The position numbers and the translations under genes were made by a program. Below are positions 25,101-37,188 of a stretch of 64,000 nucleotides of DNA, one piece after another. The notes below the pieces were generated by a model, which did no database searches, had not been told where the DNA came from, and saw only the letters and a list, made by a program, of their open reading frames with translations. How positions within the stretch are numbered: position 1 is the first letter of the stretch; the number at the start of each line of letters is the position of its first letter. This stretch comes from Capitella teleta (taxonomy: Eukaryota > Annelida > Polychaeta > Capitellidae): the NCBI GenBank assembly GCA_000328365.1, contig KB298688.1, positions 496,657 through 560,656 on the forward strand, in the 5' to 3' direction.

Positions 25101-26062
25101 GCGTATGAGTGAGCCTCTTCGTAATCCAGCACCCGGTGAGTGTAAATCTCACCGGTCGACGGATCAACGCCGAAGAGATCCCCGTAAATTGCGTGACTTT
25201 TGCTGCTGAAGCTGTAACTGATTTTCCCGTTCGCTCCAATGTCATCGTCGGTCGCTTGCACTGTCAATACCGTTACGCCGACGTCGACAGACTCAGCAAC
25301 TTCGGCGTTATACGAGCTCTGAGAGAACACAGGTTTGTGGTCATTAACATCCGTCACTGTGATATTGACATATAGCACCCCGGTTTTCGGAGGGCTACCA
25401 CCGTCAGTAGCGACCACTGTCACGGAGTAATGCGACTTCCGTTCACGGTCCAGTGACTCCAGTACAACGAGTTGGAGGTCATGTGACCCGTCGATAGTTT
25501 TGGTGAGTTTAAGTCCAAAGACTTTGTCTTTGATCTGTGGACCCGCCTGGATGGTGTATGACTTAACACTGTTGCTCTCAGCGTCCGGATCCTCTGCCGC
25601 TGGGAGGCTGAAGAGAGACATGGGAGGGGTGGACTCCGGGATCTGCAGGTGAACTGTTGTTTCGGGGAAATAAGGCGAGTGGTCATTAATATCCTGTATT
25701 TCAACCACGATGGGCAGTACTTGAAAGTACTGAGCTGGGCTGACCGCCACATCCACGGACAGAGTGCATGTATCCCGAAATGGACAAAGGTTATCGCGGT
25801 CAATGACCCGTGCTGTCCGCAACTCACCAGTCTGCTCATCAACTCTGAAATAGCGCGTATCCTGATTCGGTTGTTGGAGGAACTTATACGTCAATCGAGA
25901 TAACACTGATGAGTTATATCTCTTGGTCAACCCTGAGTCCTTAGCAACCCTTCCGATGAGCGTCCCGGGAGCCTGGTCTTCAAACATGTGATATGTCACA
26001 ACCTCACAACTCACAAGATTAGATAGCACCCCCAGAACGAGCCACGCGATCGCCGGCTCCAT
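16118..26062 (-). CDS. Protocadherin, seven cadherin repeats, delta-1-like (gene 2)
   Basis: Adhesion receptor of about 1086 aa. Coding exons, in transcript order, are 26062-23297, 17264-17225 (40 bp) and 16572-16118. Exon 1 ends in phase 0 at CAG before GTTAGT. The 40-bp exon encodes SASDSPSTAGYKT plus one base, moving the phase from 0 to 1. That is exactly what the last exon needs, because direct splicing of exons 1 and 3 would hit a stop after 17 codons. The start gives a signal peptide (MEPAIAWLVLGVLSNLVS). Seven EC repeats are divided by calcium linkers near residues 124 (DINDHSP), 238, 346, 455, 560 and 667. The membrane span is about 802-825. The tail of about 260 aa has the protocadherin-typical YNCR motif and a Ser/Asp-rich end (SSPDSSYDTGHYDTMRIRM). 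Kept intron 1 would add only Val-Ser. The ectodomain length matches gene 1; the tails do not resemble each other. Confidence 0.92.
17265..23296 (-). other. 6-kb first intron of protocadherin gene 2
   Basis: No nested gene is supported. It holds a near X-box (GTTGCTATGGCAAT, 18992-19005, one mismatch), a TA dinucleotide run near 20330-20347 and a C/T/G-poor AT-rich right end. Its length contrasts with the 61-bp and 1.7-kb introns of gene 1. Confidence 0.5.
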
Positions 26063-26420
26063 AGCTCCGTCACCTAGCGTAGCGCATCTCTATGTGTCCA
26101 CGCAGCGCCTCGAAGCGCACACTTTATTCGCGCGGCTCGTGGCTGGCGAGGGCCAATCCGCTGTTGCGTCGCGCGGGGCTCAATCTTCTGCGCTGCTTAA
26201 GATTCCTGCTGACCGAGCTGCGTGCGTTTCGCGTGTTAGTCGTCGCTCATTTTCGGGGCTACAGAAGGCGTCATCTCCATCGGCACCTGCGACCAAGCCT
26301 TCTGATTCAATCAGCCCGGGACCATTGCGTGCCTCCGTTGAATCAGGGGTAAATAGCCCGATTCCTGATCTGCGCCCCAGCGCTGTGGCATCGCCGCGTG
26401 GACTCTGGTGGCACGTATGT
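26063..26420 (-). promoter_or_regulatory. Probable promoter and 5' leader of protocadherin gene 2
   Basis: These 360 bp upstream of the ATG are clearly richer in GC and CpG than the surroundings and then fall back to AT-rich sequence. No TATA box or splice site was recognised, so a CpG-type promoter with an unspliced leader is inferred. Confidence 0.4.
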
Positions 26421-29242
26421 TAATTGACAAATAGCGAAGCAGTGAGCGGCGATTTTTCATCGTAGATCATTCCAAGTGGCAGTTCCCTTACTATTTATTG
26501 CATTCGGTTGGTGCAAATCTGCATAGTGATGGAATTGCTTCTTGTCCTTTGCCTCGATTGCACGGATGATAAATCTTACACCTATTGGTCTGGACAGCAA
26601 TGTCTCTGACCTGCGGTCACCCACCGACGACCACCCACCGATTATGCAATTAACCGTGGGTGTCAATTTAACAATAGTGTCGTTTAGATAGGCAGCGACT
26701 CGCGACCCGTTGATTGTTATTTGATTAAAAATATACTTGTGTTTTTAACGAGGTGGGTGATTGATAGGGGTTAGAGGTCATTCACCCTCGGTATGGGGTG
26801 TAATGGGGTATACACCGCGCTCAGTGGGGTAAGGAGAGATTCAATGACGATAAAGAGAGAGACATCCAAAGATATCCATTTCAATGGGAGCTGGACAGGA
26901 TAAAGAAAATGTGAAGTAAGTCTATTTTAAAAGGAGTATAGAAATTGGAGATTCAAGTTATAAATTCATAACACCAACGGAAGAAGATGGTAAAAAGACT
27001 AAAACCCCTTTGGAATGAAGCAGAAAAGCGACAATAAACCAACGCTGTTCGGCGTTTACGAAGAAGTGAAAAAACCTAGCCTTACAAAACGATTCGAACA
27101 GGCAATGACATGAACGGCATGTCAGGAATGAGGCTGGCACACCCCTGGAAGGGACGTCATCCTGCAAATGGTTTTGCTAAATGCGAACGCGAAAACATGA
27201 TGTATCTCGAGGCGATACATATACGTGCGTTGGAATGCACGCAAGGCGTCACGCTGAAAGTTAAGTTTCCTTGTTAAGGATGTGTGTATAATAAGAACGA
27301 ACAAAAGACGGATTCTGCGGGGTCGTTGACATTGACCGAATGTGACATTGACCACTTAATATGCCTCTTTATTACACATTACACGATGCCATTAGAAGGC
27401 AGGCCCCTTTCGACTGGAGAGCAATTTAGAGCGCGTCGTTATTGCAATGGATGCATGATCGCGAGGTTATTTGGGACGACATCGGCATATGGCCATCTCA
27501 TCGTGTTCGTCACATCCGCCCGACAGCCCCTTTAATCACAGCAGAAAGATCTGTTATTATCGCCCACTGCGCTTTCCAGTTTGCATTCGCTTAACCCCCG
27601 CGCCGGAGCAAAACCTCGTCATCCCGGGGCATTTTAATATTCTTTCCCACGGGTGTGGACACAAAGGACCGCTCAGAAAAATCTGTGCGCTTGTTAGTCT
27701 GACCACGTCTTCATCTGACTCCGACAGAAACAAAGCCGGGTGCTGCTGATCGTCGAGAAACGAGCACGTGTCGAAGAACGCTGAGGACGAAATTGATGAC
27801 GATGATGACGCGGGATATGAGGGGCTTGAGGATTGTTAACATGAGGAGTGGCATGATGACGTCGATGATGATGACGAGGAGAGATGAGGATGGTGATGAA
27901 GAGGCTGGCTGGGTCTGGTTTTTGTGCAGCTGTACCCATCCATGCACCCATATTCGCATGCAGTTTAAAGGCCTTTGGTGCCACCGTGGAAAATATAGCT
28001 CACTCGACCCAGGCTCATTGTAAGGAAGGGAAGAGGGAAGAGAAGAAGAAGAAGTGGGGAAAGAGTGAGGAGGCTGACAAAGGAAGCGGGGGATTGAAGA
28101 GAGGATCCCTGCAGCAAGCGCGAACAGGGTGATTACTATGACAACGATCAGGTCCACGGGCGGCTTCCTCAGGTCACAACGTCTTAGCTGTATGCATTGG
28201 TCAGATAGTAAATAATGCCACGTGGTCGTACCGCGTGATATAGAGGATGAGACGAGCTTCCGGGTGCCGTCTGATAGCACCATGCTCCTGTGAACGGTGT
28301 CCGAATGCTGAATAATGCATTTCGATGTAGGAGGCCTCTCGTAGTAATTCGCACAAGAAGGGAGTTTGGCATGAAATTAAGACTGAAGTCTCCGTTGAGA
28401 GTCGTAGGCTGCGTTGATGGTGACAGCTGAACGCTAAGTGCGATGCGTGGGCCCAGCAGTGTTGCCGCCTAATTGTTAAAGCGTGGCGACAGTGGATGCC
28501 CGACATGTGCCACAGTGGACGCAACTGCAATCCATGAATAAACCAAAGACTGCCGCCGCTGCCCACAGCACCCAAGGTTGCATTTTGCTTTTTTTTATGT
28601 TTCTACCAATTTTGTCAGCATTATGATCAGTCCCAGAAGAATGCTGCGGTTTTGAGCACTTCTTGATATTGCCATTTTTTGACAATCTTTCCTCCTCCCT
28701 CTCCGAAAGCTCCAAGGACCTCTCAGTATTTTTTTCTTCTTCTGCTGCTCTCAGATTTCGCTTCTCGCGGATCGGGTATTGATAGGTCGATAAACTGATC
28801 GGGGTTGCTCCCAAAAAGAGAGCGCGAATAAAGAAGCTTCTCTCTTTGCCATCGAGATTTATAGACGGGTTTCTTTCCTATTTTTTTTTTTACTGTGAAG
28901 AATTTGCCTTTCTTAATGAGCAGCTCGCTGGGCTGAGCATCTCGACCAGAGACGGTTCCTCTTCTGGATGCAATTACACCGACTGCTTTGGTAAATGATC
29001 GAAATAAAATGTTAGCATCTGCCGTTAATGATGTGCTTGTGGAGCAAGAGAAGTGATTGCTCTTACGATGGCTGTCCGTTTACGACACTCGGGTGTGTGG
29101 GGTACGAACAGGGCGAGTGCAGCACGCCATGGCGGCCGATCCATAAACCGAATATTGCGTCCGATATGATGAACTTAGTTGCCATAGCAACTAGTGGATA
29201 TGAGGAAATCTTAAGGCTTGGTTATGCTAATAATGCCTGTAA
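26421..29242. other. Intergenic DNA between protocadherin gene 2 and the SLC5 gene
   Basis: No supported gene. A GAT/GAC-rich low-complexity stretch at about 27790-27900 creates long open frames on both strands, including one of 190 codons (minus, 27711-28283) with no recognisable domain. A one-mismatch X-box (ATTACTATGACAAC) is at 28133-28146. Confidence 0.4.
29179..29192. promoter_or_regulatory. RFX X-box
   Basis: GTTGCCATAGCAAC fits the RFX consensus fully. It lies about 170 bp beyond the SLC5 stop codon, just past that gene's probable polyadenylation signal. Confidence 0.5.
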
Positions 29243-29248
29243 TTTATT
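29243..29248 (-). terminator. Polyadenylation signal of the SLC5 gene
   Basis: AATAAA on the minus strand, 112 bp after the stop codon; the first canonical signal downstream. Confidence 0.45.
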
Positions 29249-29359
29249 CAATCTAATATAATTATGTCCCACGTAAAAACAGCAAAAATAACAAACTGTA
29301 TATCTCTCTCAAAAAAAAGGGAATGCACAATAATAAACTATAATTAACAGCATGGCTTG

Positions 29360-32226
29360 TTATACATTTGATTCCCGTTCAACGTAGCTGCTCGTTCCAC
29401 TCTGCATGCTGATCCGAGAACCATGCGTAAACCAAGGATGAGATTCAAACGCATGATTCTCAAAATATTTCTACAATAAAAAGAAACAGAACAATCTGTG
29501 AGAACACATGGACACTATTATAAAAATCCAGGAAGTAAGACTGGAAATATGAAGGGTTTTAGTGTTCTGATTAGAGACATGATTATTACCTGAGTTTCTG
29601 CAAGTTTAACACTGTCTCTGTCTTCAACGTGAGTATCATCTGAACACGAGAATATCTGTCGCACTGAGATGAACATTCGTGGGTCCAAATGGTCGACATC
29701 AACCCGTCGATTGAATATAAACCCTGGTTTATGAAAAACAATATTCAGGCATTGATATCTTAAATGTAACTGAACATACTTAACGCCCACGAAGACCCAG
29801 TTGAAATGAGCAGAGCAACACACAGCCCTGTTACACTGTACCATAAATAAGATACAGCATATAATCCATTTAATCCGGACCTGAAGAGAAGTTTCCATTT
29901 TGTAAACACAGCATTTTTGTTAATCTTACTTTTGATCTAGCACAACGGGAACGACGGTGGTGTTGGGGTAAAGGTGGGTGGATAAGGGAGGCAGGGAGGG
30001 GTGCACGTGGATCCCCATACCCCCTGCTCCTAGCCAAAGGTTAAAGGTTAAACCACTTAACCCTCCAATGATCACAGACTGGATTCGACATCAAAAGGTC
30101 AAAACATTCAATGTCATTTCGTATAGAATCTTACAATCCAGCAATACTTTCTGAATATCCACAAACCGCCCATCAAGAACATAGCGCCCAATGGTCCTGA
30201 AACTGCTCCAAAGAACATGATGGCAAACTGGAAACAACGAGGCGTTTATGGAGTTATATAATTACAGAAACACATTGGCGCTGCGTACCTGAGTAACAGG
30301 CCCTGATGAGAATCTGGCCACGAATGCCACACCTGTTGCCAGAATACCAAACATGACCACTGTTCAAAAGAAATATCAACGGTGAATTGAAGTGATTATC
30401 GTGTAGCTTTACCTAATAATTTATTCAAAATGGCCGCTCTGGTTTCAGTGACTCTGAAATGTGGCTTCAAGATGTCTTCCCACGCATTCGCGGAAGCCCC
30501 ACTCAGACTGGAACTGACTGAACTGCGGTGACATAATAATGGAATCACTGATTCCAGGTGAGTTATTTCTGACCTCAGAGCACCGCTGTATAGAGTAGAT
30601 AAGAACAATCCGGCAACCCCTTTATAATCACGGAATACATCAATAACAAATACGGCTAATATCTGTAAGTATAATTAGCATTGGAGGTGAGCATTGTGCA
30701 TTCACAAATCACAATAATATGCATAGATACCTGGTTGTCATTGGTGACTCGCCCAGAATATATTGGATCTTCTCTTCTATCGTGAAAGTAAGCAAGCACA
30801 AGAATGCCGTTCAGAGCCATGACAGTTCCCGATATCAGCAGAATGGGGATGTTCCAGAGAACTGTTCTTGAAGGTAATTTGTAATTAATTAAACATTTAA
30901 TGTGCGAGCAGCAAGCTACTTCCTGGCTGCTTTTAATGATGGTACTGCGCAGTATCGTTGAACAGAGCTCTGTTGGATTCCGTACACAAAACCCCAGGTG
31001 AGAGACCAACCGAAAATGAAACCCCAAACTGAATGGCGAATAGTTGGATCGGGATTGAAACTGAAACCGAAATAATAACAGCAATAGCGAAACATGGTTA
31101 AGATTTATATGAGCAAATTTTAAAAGAAGTTGAAAACACGTACTCAATCCAAATTAATCGATGTTCGATGCTAGCAATTTGAAAAGCTCTCGATAAGCCG
31201 CCAACCAGCATGTTGCCCTGAGCAAAAAAAAAAACAAAAAAAAAAAAAAAAAAAAACAAAACAAAAAAAAAACATGAAAGTAAAAGTGACAACCCGTAGA
31301 GTGCGCTTTACCTTTATAAACGCTGCTAATACACCAGCGTACATCACGACAAATTGGAAGAGATCTGTCCAAATGACTGCTTTCATGCCGCCCTAGGGGC
31401 ACAGAACGATTTCGGCTCATATCAGAGTGAATTGCTCGCTCACCAATGAAGTGTAGATAACGGATACGACTGCCATCAATGGTATAGACACCGACGCAGA
31501 CAGACCCGTGGCTGGGTGGAGATCACACCGAGTACAGGTACACAATGACGAAGTTAATATATTTACCTGCTTCTAGAGCAACCGATGGAGCAAATAAGGC
31601 AGCTCCCATGTACAATACCTTGACAAAATATATGCATGATGCGATTTTTGTTCGGTGTGATACTCACTGCATACAGGATTCCCAGACTTGCGCCTATGAT
31701 TCTGACTACCCTGGATTCGTACCTGAGTTCGAAATACTGAGAAATATGAAATTTCACAACCATTACAAGATTGTGAGTCACTAACTAACCTCGTATACAC
31801 TGGTTAACCCGAGGGGGTAGATCCACGGAACAAAAACCCTCTCAGCAAGGATCAGAGACAGTGAGTAAGCTAAACAAGACATCAATCAGAGACATATGCA
31901 TAGGGATTGAAATACAAAATAAATCCCTTGAATTTGAGAGGCAGCTGAACAATTAACCAGCACTGACCTATGCTAGCCCAGAGCCACATCAAAGTCCCTT
32001 TAGTGAACACCTCTGCAGCGTTTCCAAGAATCGCAATCGCTGATTGATAGGAAACAAACAATGACACCATTGTTGGCAAGATCTTTAGTTGTCGGTTTCC
32101 CATGAGGAATTCCTCTGTTGTCTTTTGTTTTCCCCCTGCGCATGCGTGGTAGGCACCTATTAGGATCGATATCCCTAGGAATGCCCCGAAGATAATGTAG
32201 TCGATCCAGTGCAGGTAGTTCTCCAT
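29360..32226 (-). CDS. SLC5-family sodium/solute symporter, monocarboxylate/multivitamin-transporter-like
   Basis: Multi-pass plasma-membrane sodium-coupled transporter of 551 aa, complete in 16 coding exons: 32226-31968, 31869-31790, 31736-31668, 31618-31567, 31511-31444, 31392-31312, 31217-31144, 31060-30920, 30866-30731, 30662-30574, 30522-30413, 30359-30289, 30227-30148, 29880-29780, 29723-29590, 29470-29360. All junctions are GT-AG and keep frame. Family marks in order: GGKQKTTEEFLMGNR after helix 1, SYQSAIAILGNAAE, LTSVYEYFELRY, ATGLSASVSIPLMAVVSVIY, GGMKAVIWTDLFQ, FNPDPTIRHSVWG, SSVQRYCAVPSL, SSSLSGASANAWEDILKPHF, SGPLGAM, NGLYAVSYLWYSVTG and HLDPRMF. These place it with SLC5A5/A6/A8/A12 (iodide, multivitamin, monocarboxylate) rather than glucose transporters; the substrate is not predictable. 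It is a little shorter than vertebrate members (about 600-640 aa). The start ATG is in a good context (ACCATGG). Most introns are about 50-100 bp. Confidence 0.93.
31222..31272. repeat. A/C homopolymer-like tract inside SLC5 intron 6
   Basis: Poly-A interrupted by single C residues on the plus strand, giving a T-rich tract just before the acceptor on the gene's strand. It makes this intron (94 bp) longer than its neighbours. Confidence 0.7.
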
Positions 32227-32440
32227 GGTTACGTAATCTTCGGCTCTGATTCTCTGCTGCAGGCATTATTTTTTCCTCATGGTCGTGATGTGTATCACAT
32301 GGATAACCAAGAGGTTCTGAAAAAAAGATGAAGGATGATAAGCCAATTCTCGAAATTATAGCTTAATTAGTGAATTTGATCAAGATCTTCCTCTTACCTG
32401 ATCAATAGATCCGGGTGAGAGACCTGTCTTCATAACAGCG
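32227..32440 (-). other. 5' leader of the SLC5 gene with an 81-bp intron and upstream ATGs
   Basis: On the minus strand a donor (GATCAG then GTAAGA) with GT at 32397-32396 and an acceptor (TTTTTTTCAG) ending at 32317 define an 81-bp leader intron. The spliced leader before the start carries at least three upstream ATGs. One, at 32266, opens an out-of-frame frame of 88 codons that overlaps the main start. The transcription start further upstream was not identified. Confidence 0.5.
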
Positions 32441-35400
32441 TGGATATTGACACATAATATGTAACAGCCAGCTACCTGGATACCGGTCATGAAAATGAGG
32501 AGCATAATATTATATTTATTATAAGTATTAGGTCTCTGTCATAGGACACGTAGGCCTGCATATCTTCTTAGTACACGTGGTTAGTTTTAGAAAGCTAATG
32601 GATATCTAGCTGTACGCAAAATTGAATTATGCCTCACCTGTGGCCTATAATTGCACTCAATTCACACAGAATCCAGGTGTGCACTAACATTGAAGCAACG
32701 AGAAGAAAGTTTGGCCTGGAAAAAATACCTAATATGTCAAGGTGCACTGGAGCATGTAGGGTTAAAAGCATATGGTTATTTGCGTGGTTTTGGCAACGTT
32801 CTTGTAAGCTCTTACACAAAAATGTCAGCTTAAAAAAAAAGAAAAAAAAGAAAAAAAAAAAAGAATAAAAAAAGCCATGTAATGCATGCGGATTTTTGCA
32901 CTAACGTAATAATAATGAGAAGCGAGAATGCCTGACAGTGGGTGCACCGAATAAAACAGTCTGCTCAAAGAAATTCACCGGAAATTCAATCTCTTTGTTC
33001 TAAGAAGCTCAATGATGGAACGAACATATGATCAATTACCACAAGAAATTGAATCATCGTCACGACTCATCCGCCCAACAATTAAATCGCAAAAATGTGG
33101 CATTTATGTACTCGTAGTGTGAGGCATAACAACCAATCTCTCACCCCTGCACGTACGCTAGCCCTCTCGTGTATTTGAGATTTAATAGTACCTCTCTATC
33201 AGCCTATCAGTCTATCAGTTCTAGCATCACGGCATGTGCGTGGTAGCATCTCTCCTATTTAATCACACGGGAGATAAGATCGCATTTTTCCAACTGCCTT
33301 TCCCTAGAATAGCGTGAGCTTTGCCGCAGACGCAAAATAGTCTCTCTTGAACCAAAGAGACCTGTCAACATGGATGAGCAATGTTTGGCTTACCATAACG
33401 CGTAGCTACATCACTTTCATAGACCATAATCCAAGCGCTTTCGGCTGTGATTTGTTTCTGACGAGAGATCTGAGTTTTATCTCACAGGAAGTATTGCCGC
33501 TACAGCGGGATGCTTTTTAGACCTATGCATGATTACAAGCGCATGCGTACACCAATGTGATTCAACCGAGCAACGCACCCCCATAACACAACATACAGCA
33601 ACTAAAATTAAGCGCCAAGCGACGAGACGCGACAATGTGGAATCTCGTGAATGAAATGGGCAAATGTTTACGGCGAGGAGAGCTCCAATCTTTCAGCACA
33701 CGTTCGCCTTCCATAAACCGGGCGCTTCATCGAATAAAAGAGCATTGTGCTTGGACTTTATCGGATTAGGAGGACTGGCCACCACCACGTTTCCCATTAC
33801 ATTGTCCTGGGCTGGTCTCTGGTCGAATCCGCGTTAAGATAACACAGATTTTTAGATCCTAAAAGCAATCTAATAACTGTAAAGTATGTGACGGTAGTTG
33901 CACGTTGCTTCGTTTTAGCTTTGTAATCCAAATAGTGGGTCTCAGTATTGTTAATGCACAAAGACAATGGGATGTAGACGTTAGGTTTATTTCCGTGAAA
34001 ATGTATCATATATCTGCGACCCTTTGTCTTTGAACACTTTGATTGTACGAGCGATGTGTTTTTTTTCCATATTTTTCTTTAGCCTCATTATTTTTTCTTG
34101 CTATATTCTTGGAATGAGTGTCTCAGAGACTCAGAGCCGAAAAAAACTTTACGATTCCGTGTTGCATGTTGCTTCATTCAGTTTGCTGCATTATTTTGAT
34201 TAAGCAACACAAGTTAGAATAAAGAAAGTACTTTAGTTACTCCCCAAACAAACTCGACTCGAGCAACAAACACCTCTGTTTCGGGACAAATCTCCATCAG
34301 CACCCCTTCTCAACAAGACCCCAAGGAAATCCACGGGCAAAGTGCAAATGGCTTAAGATTAGAAACAGGAGTAAGGTCACCTCTGAACAAGCTAGGTCAA
34401 TTTCCTTCCATTTGTCCATCCGCACCTGTTGCCGAAATAAACGAGGCTGGAACATTGAGATTTTCAACACTTTGTTCCCGGTCAGGCTCTGATAGGCACC
34501 GTTTCACTCGACACATACCTCAACTGAGTGGATACCTGTAACGAGGTTGATCATCACAGGTAAACCACTGATGTGTGTGTTATCTTTTACGATGTCTTGT
34601 TAGCTGATTGGTATGTTGTTGTAAGTGAATTGGTTCATTACTACGCGGAAATATTTTAACACGGGTTAGGAATGAGGATTAACCCTGAGACATTGCAAGG
34701 ATAACACTGCCTGAAACTGACCTGTGGTTGCATTATGGCCAGACTGAGTACAGGTCGTAATAATAATGAGCATTAACAGAGGAACAATATAGGTATGGTA
34801 CGATACCCTTAATTACCAAACATACTAATTAAATGCTGTGCACCTTTCAATTAACTTCTCATTACAACTTGGATTATAGGAAAACACAACGCAGTATAGA
34901 TATATAATACACAAGGGAAGGTTGTATATATACCGATTTGTAAAATATATGTCCCCGTATAGCACCAAAAACCTCTGATGAAGCTATATTAATCTTATAA
35001 GTTGGGGCATTTGTAAATGGCACCGAGCGCGTTATGTCAACACCGTCGAAGATGATCAATCACCCAGACGATCTTGTGTGGCCTCCCTGAGGTTCCATTT
35101 CATCCAATGTCCTCGTGCTGCATAGTTACACTTCGGGTCAATCGGTGCAAAAATGGACAATGTGTTCTGAGGTAAAACGTCGATCTACAGAGTACAGATA
35201 TACGCTGCACTCACCCTATGCCGGTAGAACGCATCGTGTACATCGCACACAAATCATATCATCTGCCTATTTGCGAAATGCATACAAATATAAGACAAAC
35301 AATAAAACACGCACATAGGTTTATCCATGATTGGCCGCGTGTGGTCATTGCTATTCTAGCATTAAGCCTGCAAATTGGACGCTGATTTGAGTTGGTTGAC

Positions 35401-35492
35401 TATTGTTTTGGTTTAGAATAAACTGCCAGGGAACAAACGCAGCCTTCTTGTTGGTCAAACATACCACAGACATTAATACAACAAACTGTTGC
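32441..35492. other. Intergenic DNA upstream of the SLC5 gene
   Basis: No gene seen. An A-rich tract broken by G lies at 32831-32872. Nothing else recognised. Confidence 0.4.
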
Positions 35493-35725
35493 AGAGGTGT
35501 ATAAACATGACCAGTTTTGGATGCAACCCGTGTTTAGAGGTGTCAGGAGAGAGATATCACGTCCTGTCTGTTTACGCAAATGAGTCAATCACGGAAGGCA
35601 TCGGTGTGCTTCTCTTTCTGCGTTCACGTTTTATGCGGCGCCCCGAATCCGCTTCCCTGAATGTATTGCCTTCGGGTTGGGGCAGCAACAGCTAGGGGCC
35701 GGGTATTAAGGGAACATTTGGCTCT
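35493..35725 (+). repeat. Conserved island 4, unit A copy
   Basis: These 233 bp match 54454-54686 with 6 substitutions and no indel, while the DNA on both sides is only weakly alignable. The left edge carries a TATA element (GTGTATAAACATG). An ORF of 62 codons spans 35507-35695. The interior has an octamer-like ACGCAAATGAG. Function unknown; it could be a promoter, a structured RNA or a recent conversion tract. Confidence 0.75.
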
Positions 35726-36795
35726 GCTTGATCTGTTACAGATTGGTGTTACAGAAGGATTAGCGTGGATTGGTATTGCATAAGCATTCAACCACATAAT
35801 TTGCATCATTCACTGGCATTATGCAACCATTAAAATTATTAGAGGGTATTTCATAACTGTGCTGTGTTGAGTGGACTTATTGCAAGCATGTCGGTCAAAT
35901 TATGGGATATCGGGCAGGTTGGGTCAATGTAGTAGCATAGTTAGTAGTCGCACCGGGTGCATGTTCAATAATTAAGGCATTGGTTTCAATCTGAGAAATT
36001 ATAAACTACCACTGATTGACGGAAATGGCTATATCATGTCAGAGCTTATATGACTCTCTTTCTAGTAATTCTATTGTTTATCGCTGAATTTTCTTGGAAT
36101 TTCAATCCATTTCTTTGATATCAAGGTTTTAATAAAGCCACGTATTAATATCGACCGTAGAAGTAGGTTTGTTGCCACTTACCAGCATAATTCTTCGACC
36201 ACGTAGTTCCTCAACAAGACCATCTCCCTGATGATTAGATTGATTAAAAATAAAATTATACGGAGTTTTGAACCACGCAAATTCCCACCATTTCACAAGA
36301 CATACCAAACTCAACCACATTTTTAATAGGAGCTTGATTACATTGGCTAACAGCAACTACAATTGCGTTTGATGGTAGACGACCAGATGGCCTGACCGGA
36401 AGCATCTTGGGCAATGACAGGAATCCAATCAAAGAAAAGGTCATGGTCTCGCCGAATCAGAATAATCAGAATAGGTTCACTTGCAATACATTTGTGGAAG
36501 ATTCATCGCTATTTCTTGTTGCAATACAAAGTTTAAAACGTGATCAGTGAATCATACTTTGACTTGATAATCATAAGTATTCATAACCAAACAAGACATC
36601 GAAGAAACTCCGACCATGGGTAAATAGATATGAGATGCTAGAATGTCCTAATTGGATATGATTGATAGTAGTACTGGAAGACAAATATCAAAGTAAATTG
36701 AGGGGAAAAAATGCATCCTAATTAAGTTCAAAATCGTGATCCTTGTACCAAGGTTGCATTTAAAAATATAAAAAAATGAATGAAATTTTTAAATA

Positions 36796-36860
36796 TGTCA
36801 GAAACAGGATTACCTCAGTCATGTGAGTTGACCACTTTGCCACTACACCACAGGGTCAAG
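36796..36860 (-). mobile_element. tRNA-like SINE head or tRNA pseudogene
   Basis: On the minus strand GGTGTAGTGGCAAAG resembles a tRNA A box and D arm, followed by an anticodon-arm-like segment (CTCACATG). The B box is degenerate and no acceptor stem closes. It is different from the SINE at 8.1 kb. Confidence 0.35.
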
Positions 36861-37109
36861 TAATTATGCAGAAGGCAGTATCAAAATATATAAGATTTGA
36901 AAGGATGCATGCTGGATCGAGAGTTCATGTCTTTAACTTAACGAGCAAAACTCTAGAGCCAAAGGGGTAATTGAAATTCTTGAGCACATTTCTTTCTTGA
37001 AAATTTGTTCCCGACAGAACGAAATTTGTACTGTACTGTTCCGGTATCAATATCTGTACCATTACCAGTACCCAGTACCAGTAAGAGAACAATTACGAAT
37101 GCAAGTACG

Positions 37110-37188
37110 AGTGTGAGTGTGAGTGTGAGTGTGAGTGTGAGTGTGAGTGTGAGTGTGAGTGTGAGTGTGAGTGTGAGTGTGAGTGTGA
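37110..37188 (+). repeat. (GTGTGA)n microsatellite
   Basis: About 13 uninterrupted copies of a hexamer, preceded by imperfect CAGTACC/GTACCAGTA repeats at 37045-37085. Confidence 0.95.

Noticed and set aside
27711-28283. 190-codon minus-strand ORF with hydrophobic runs
   Set aside because: Its length comes from GAT-type low complexity that keeps several frames open; no homology recognised.
35507-35695. 62-aa protein encoded by island 4
   Set aside because: Open in both copies, but two of three differences change the amino acid and the start sits right after the TATA; kept only as a question.
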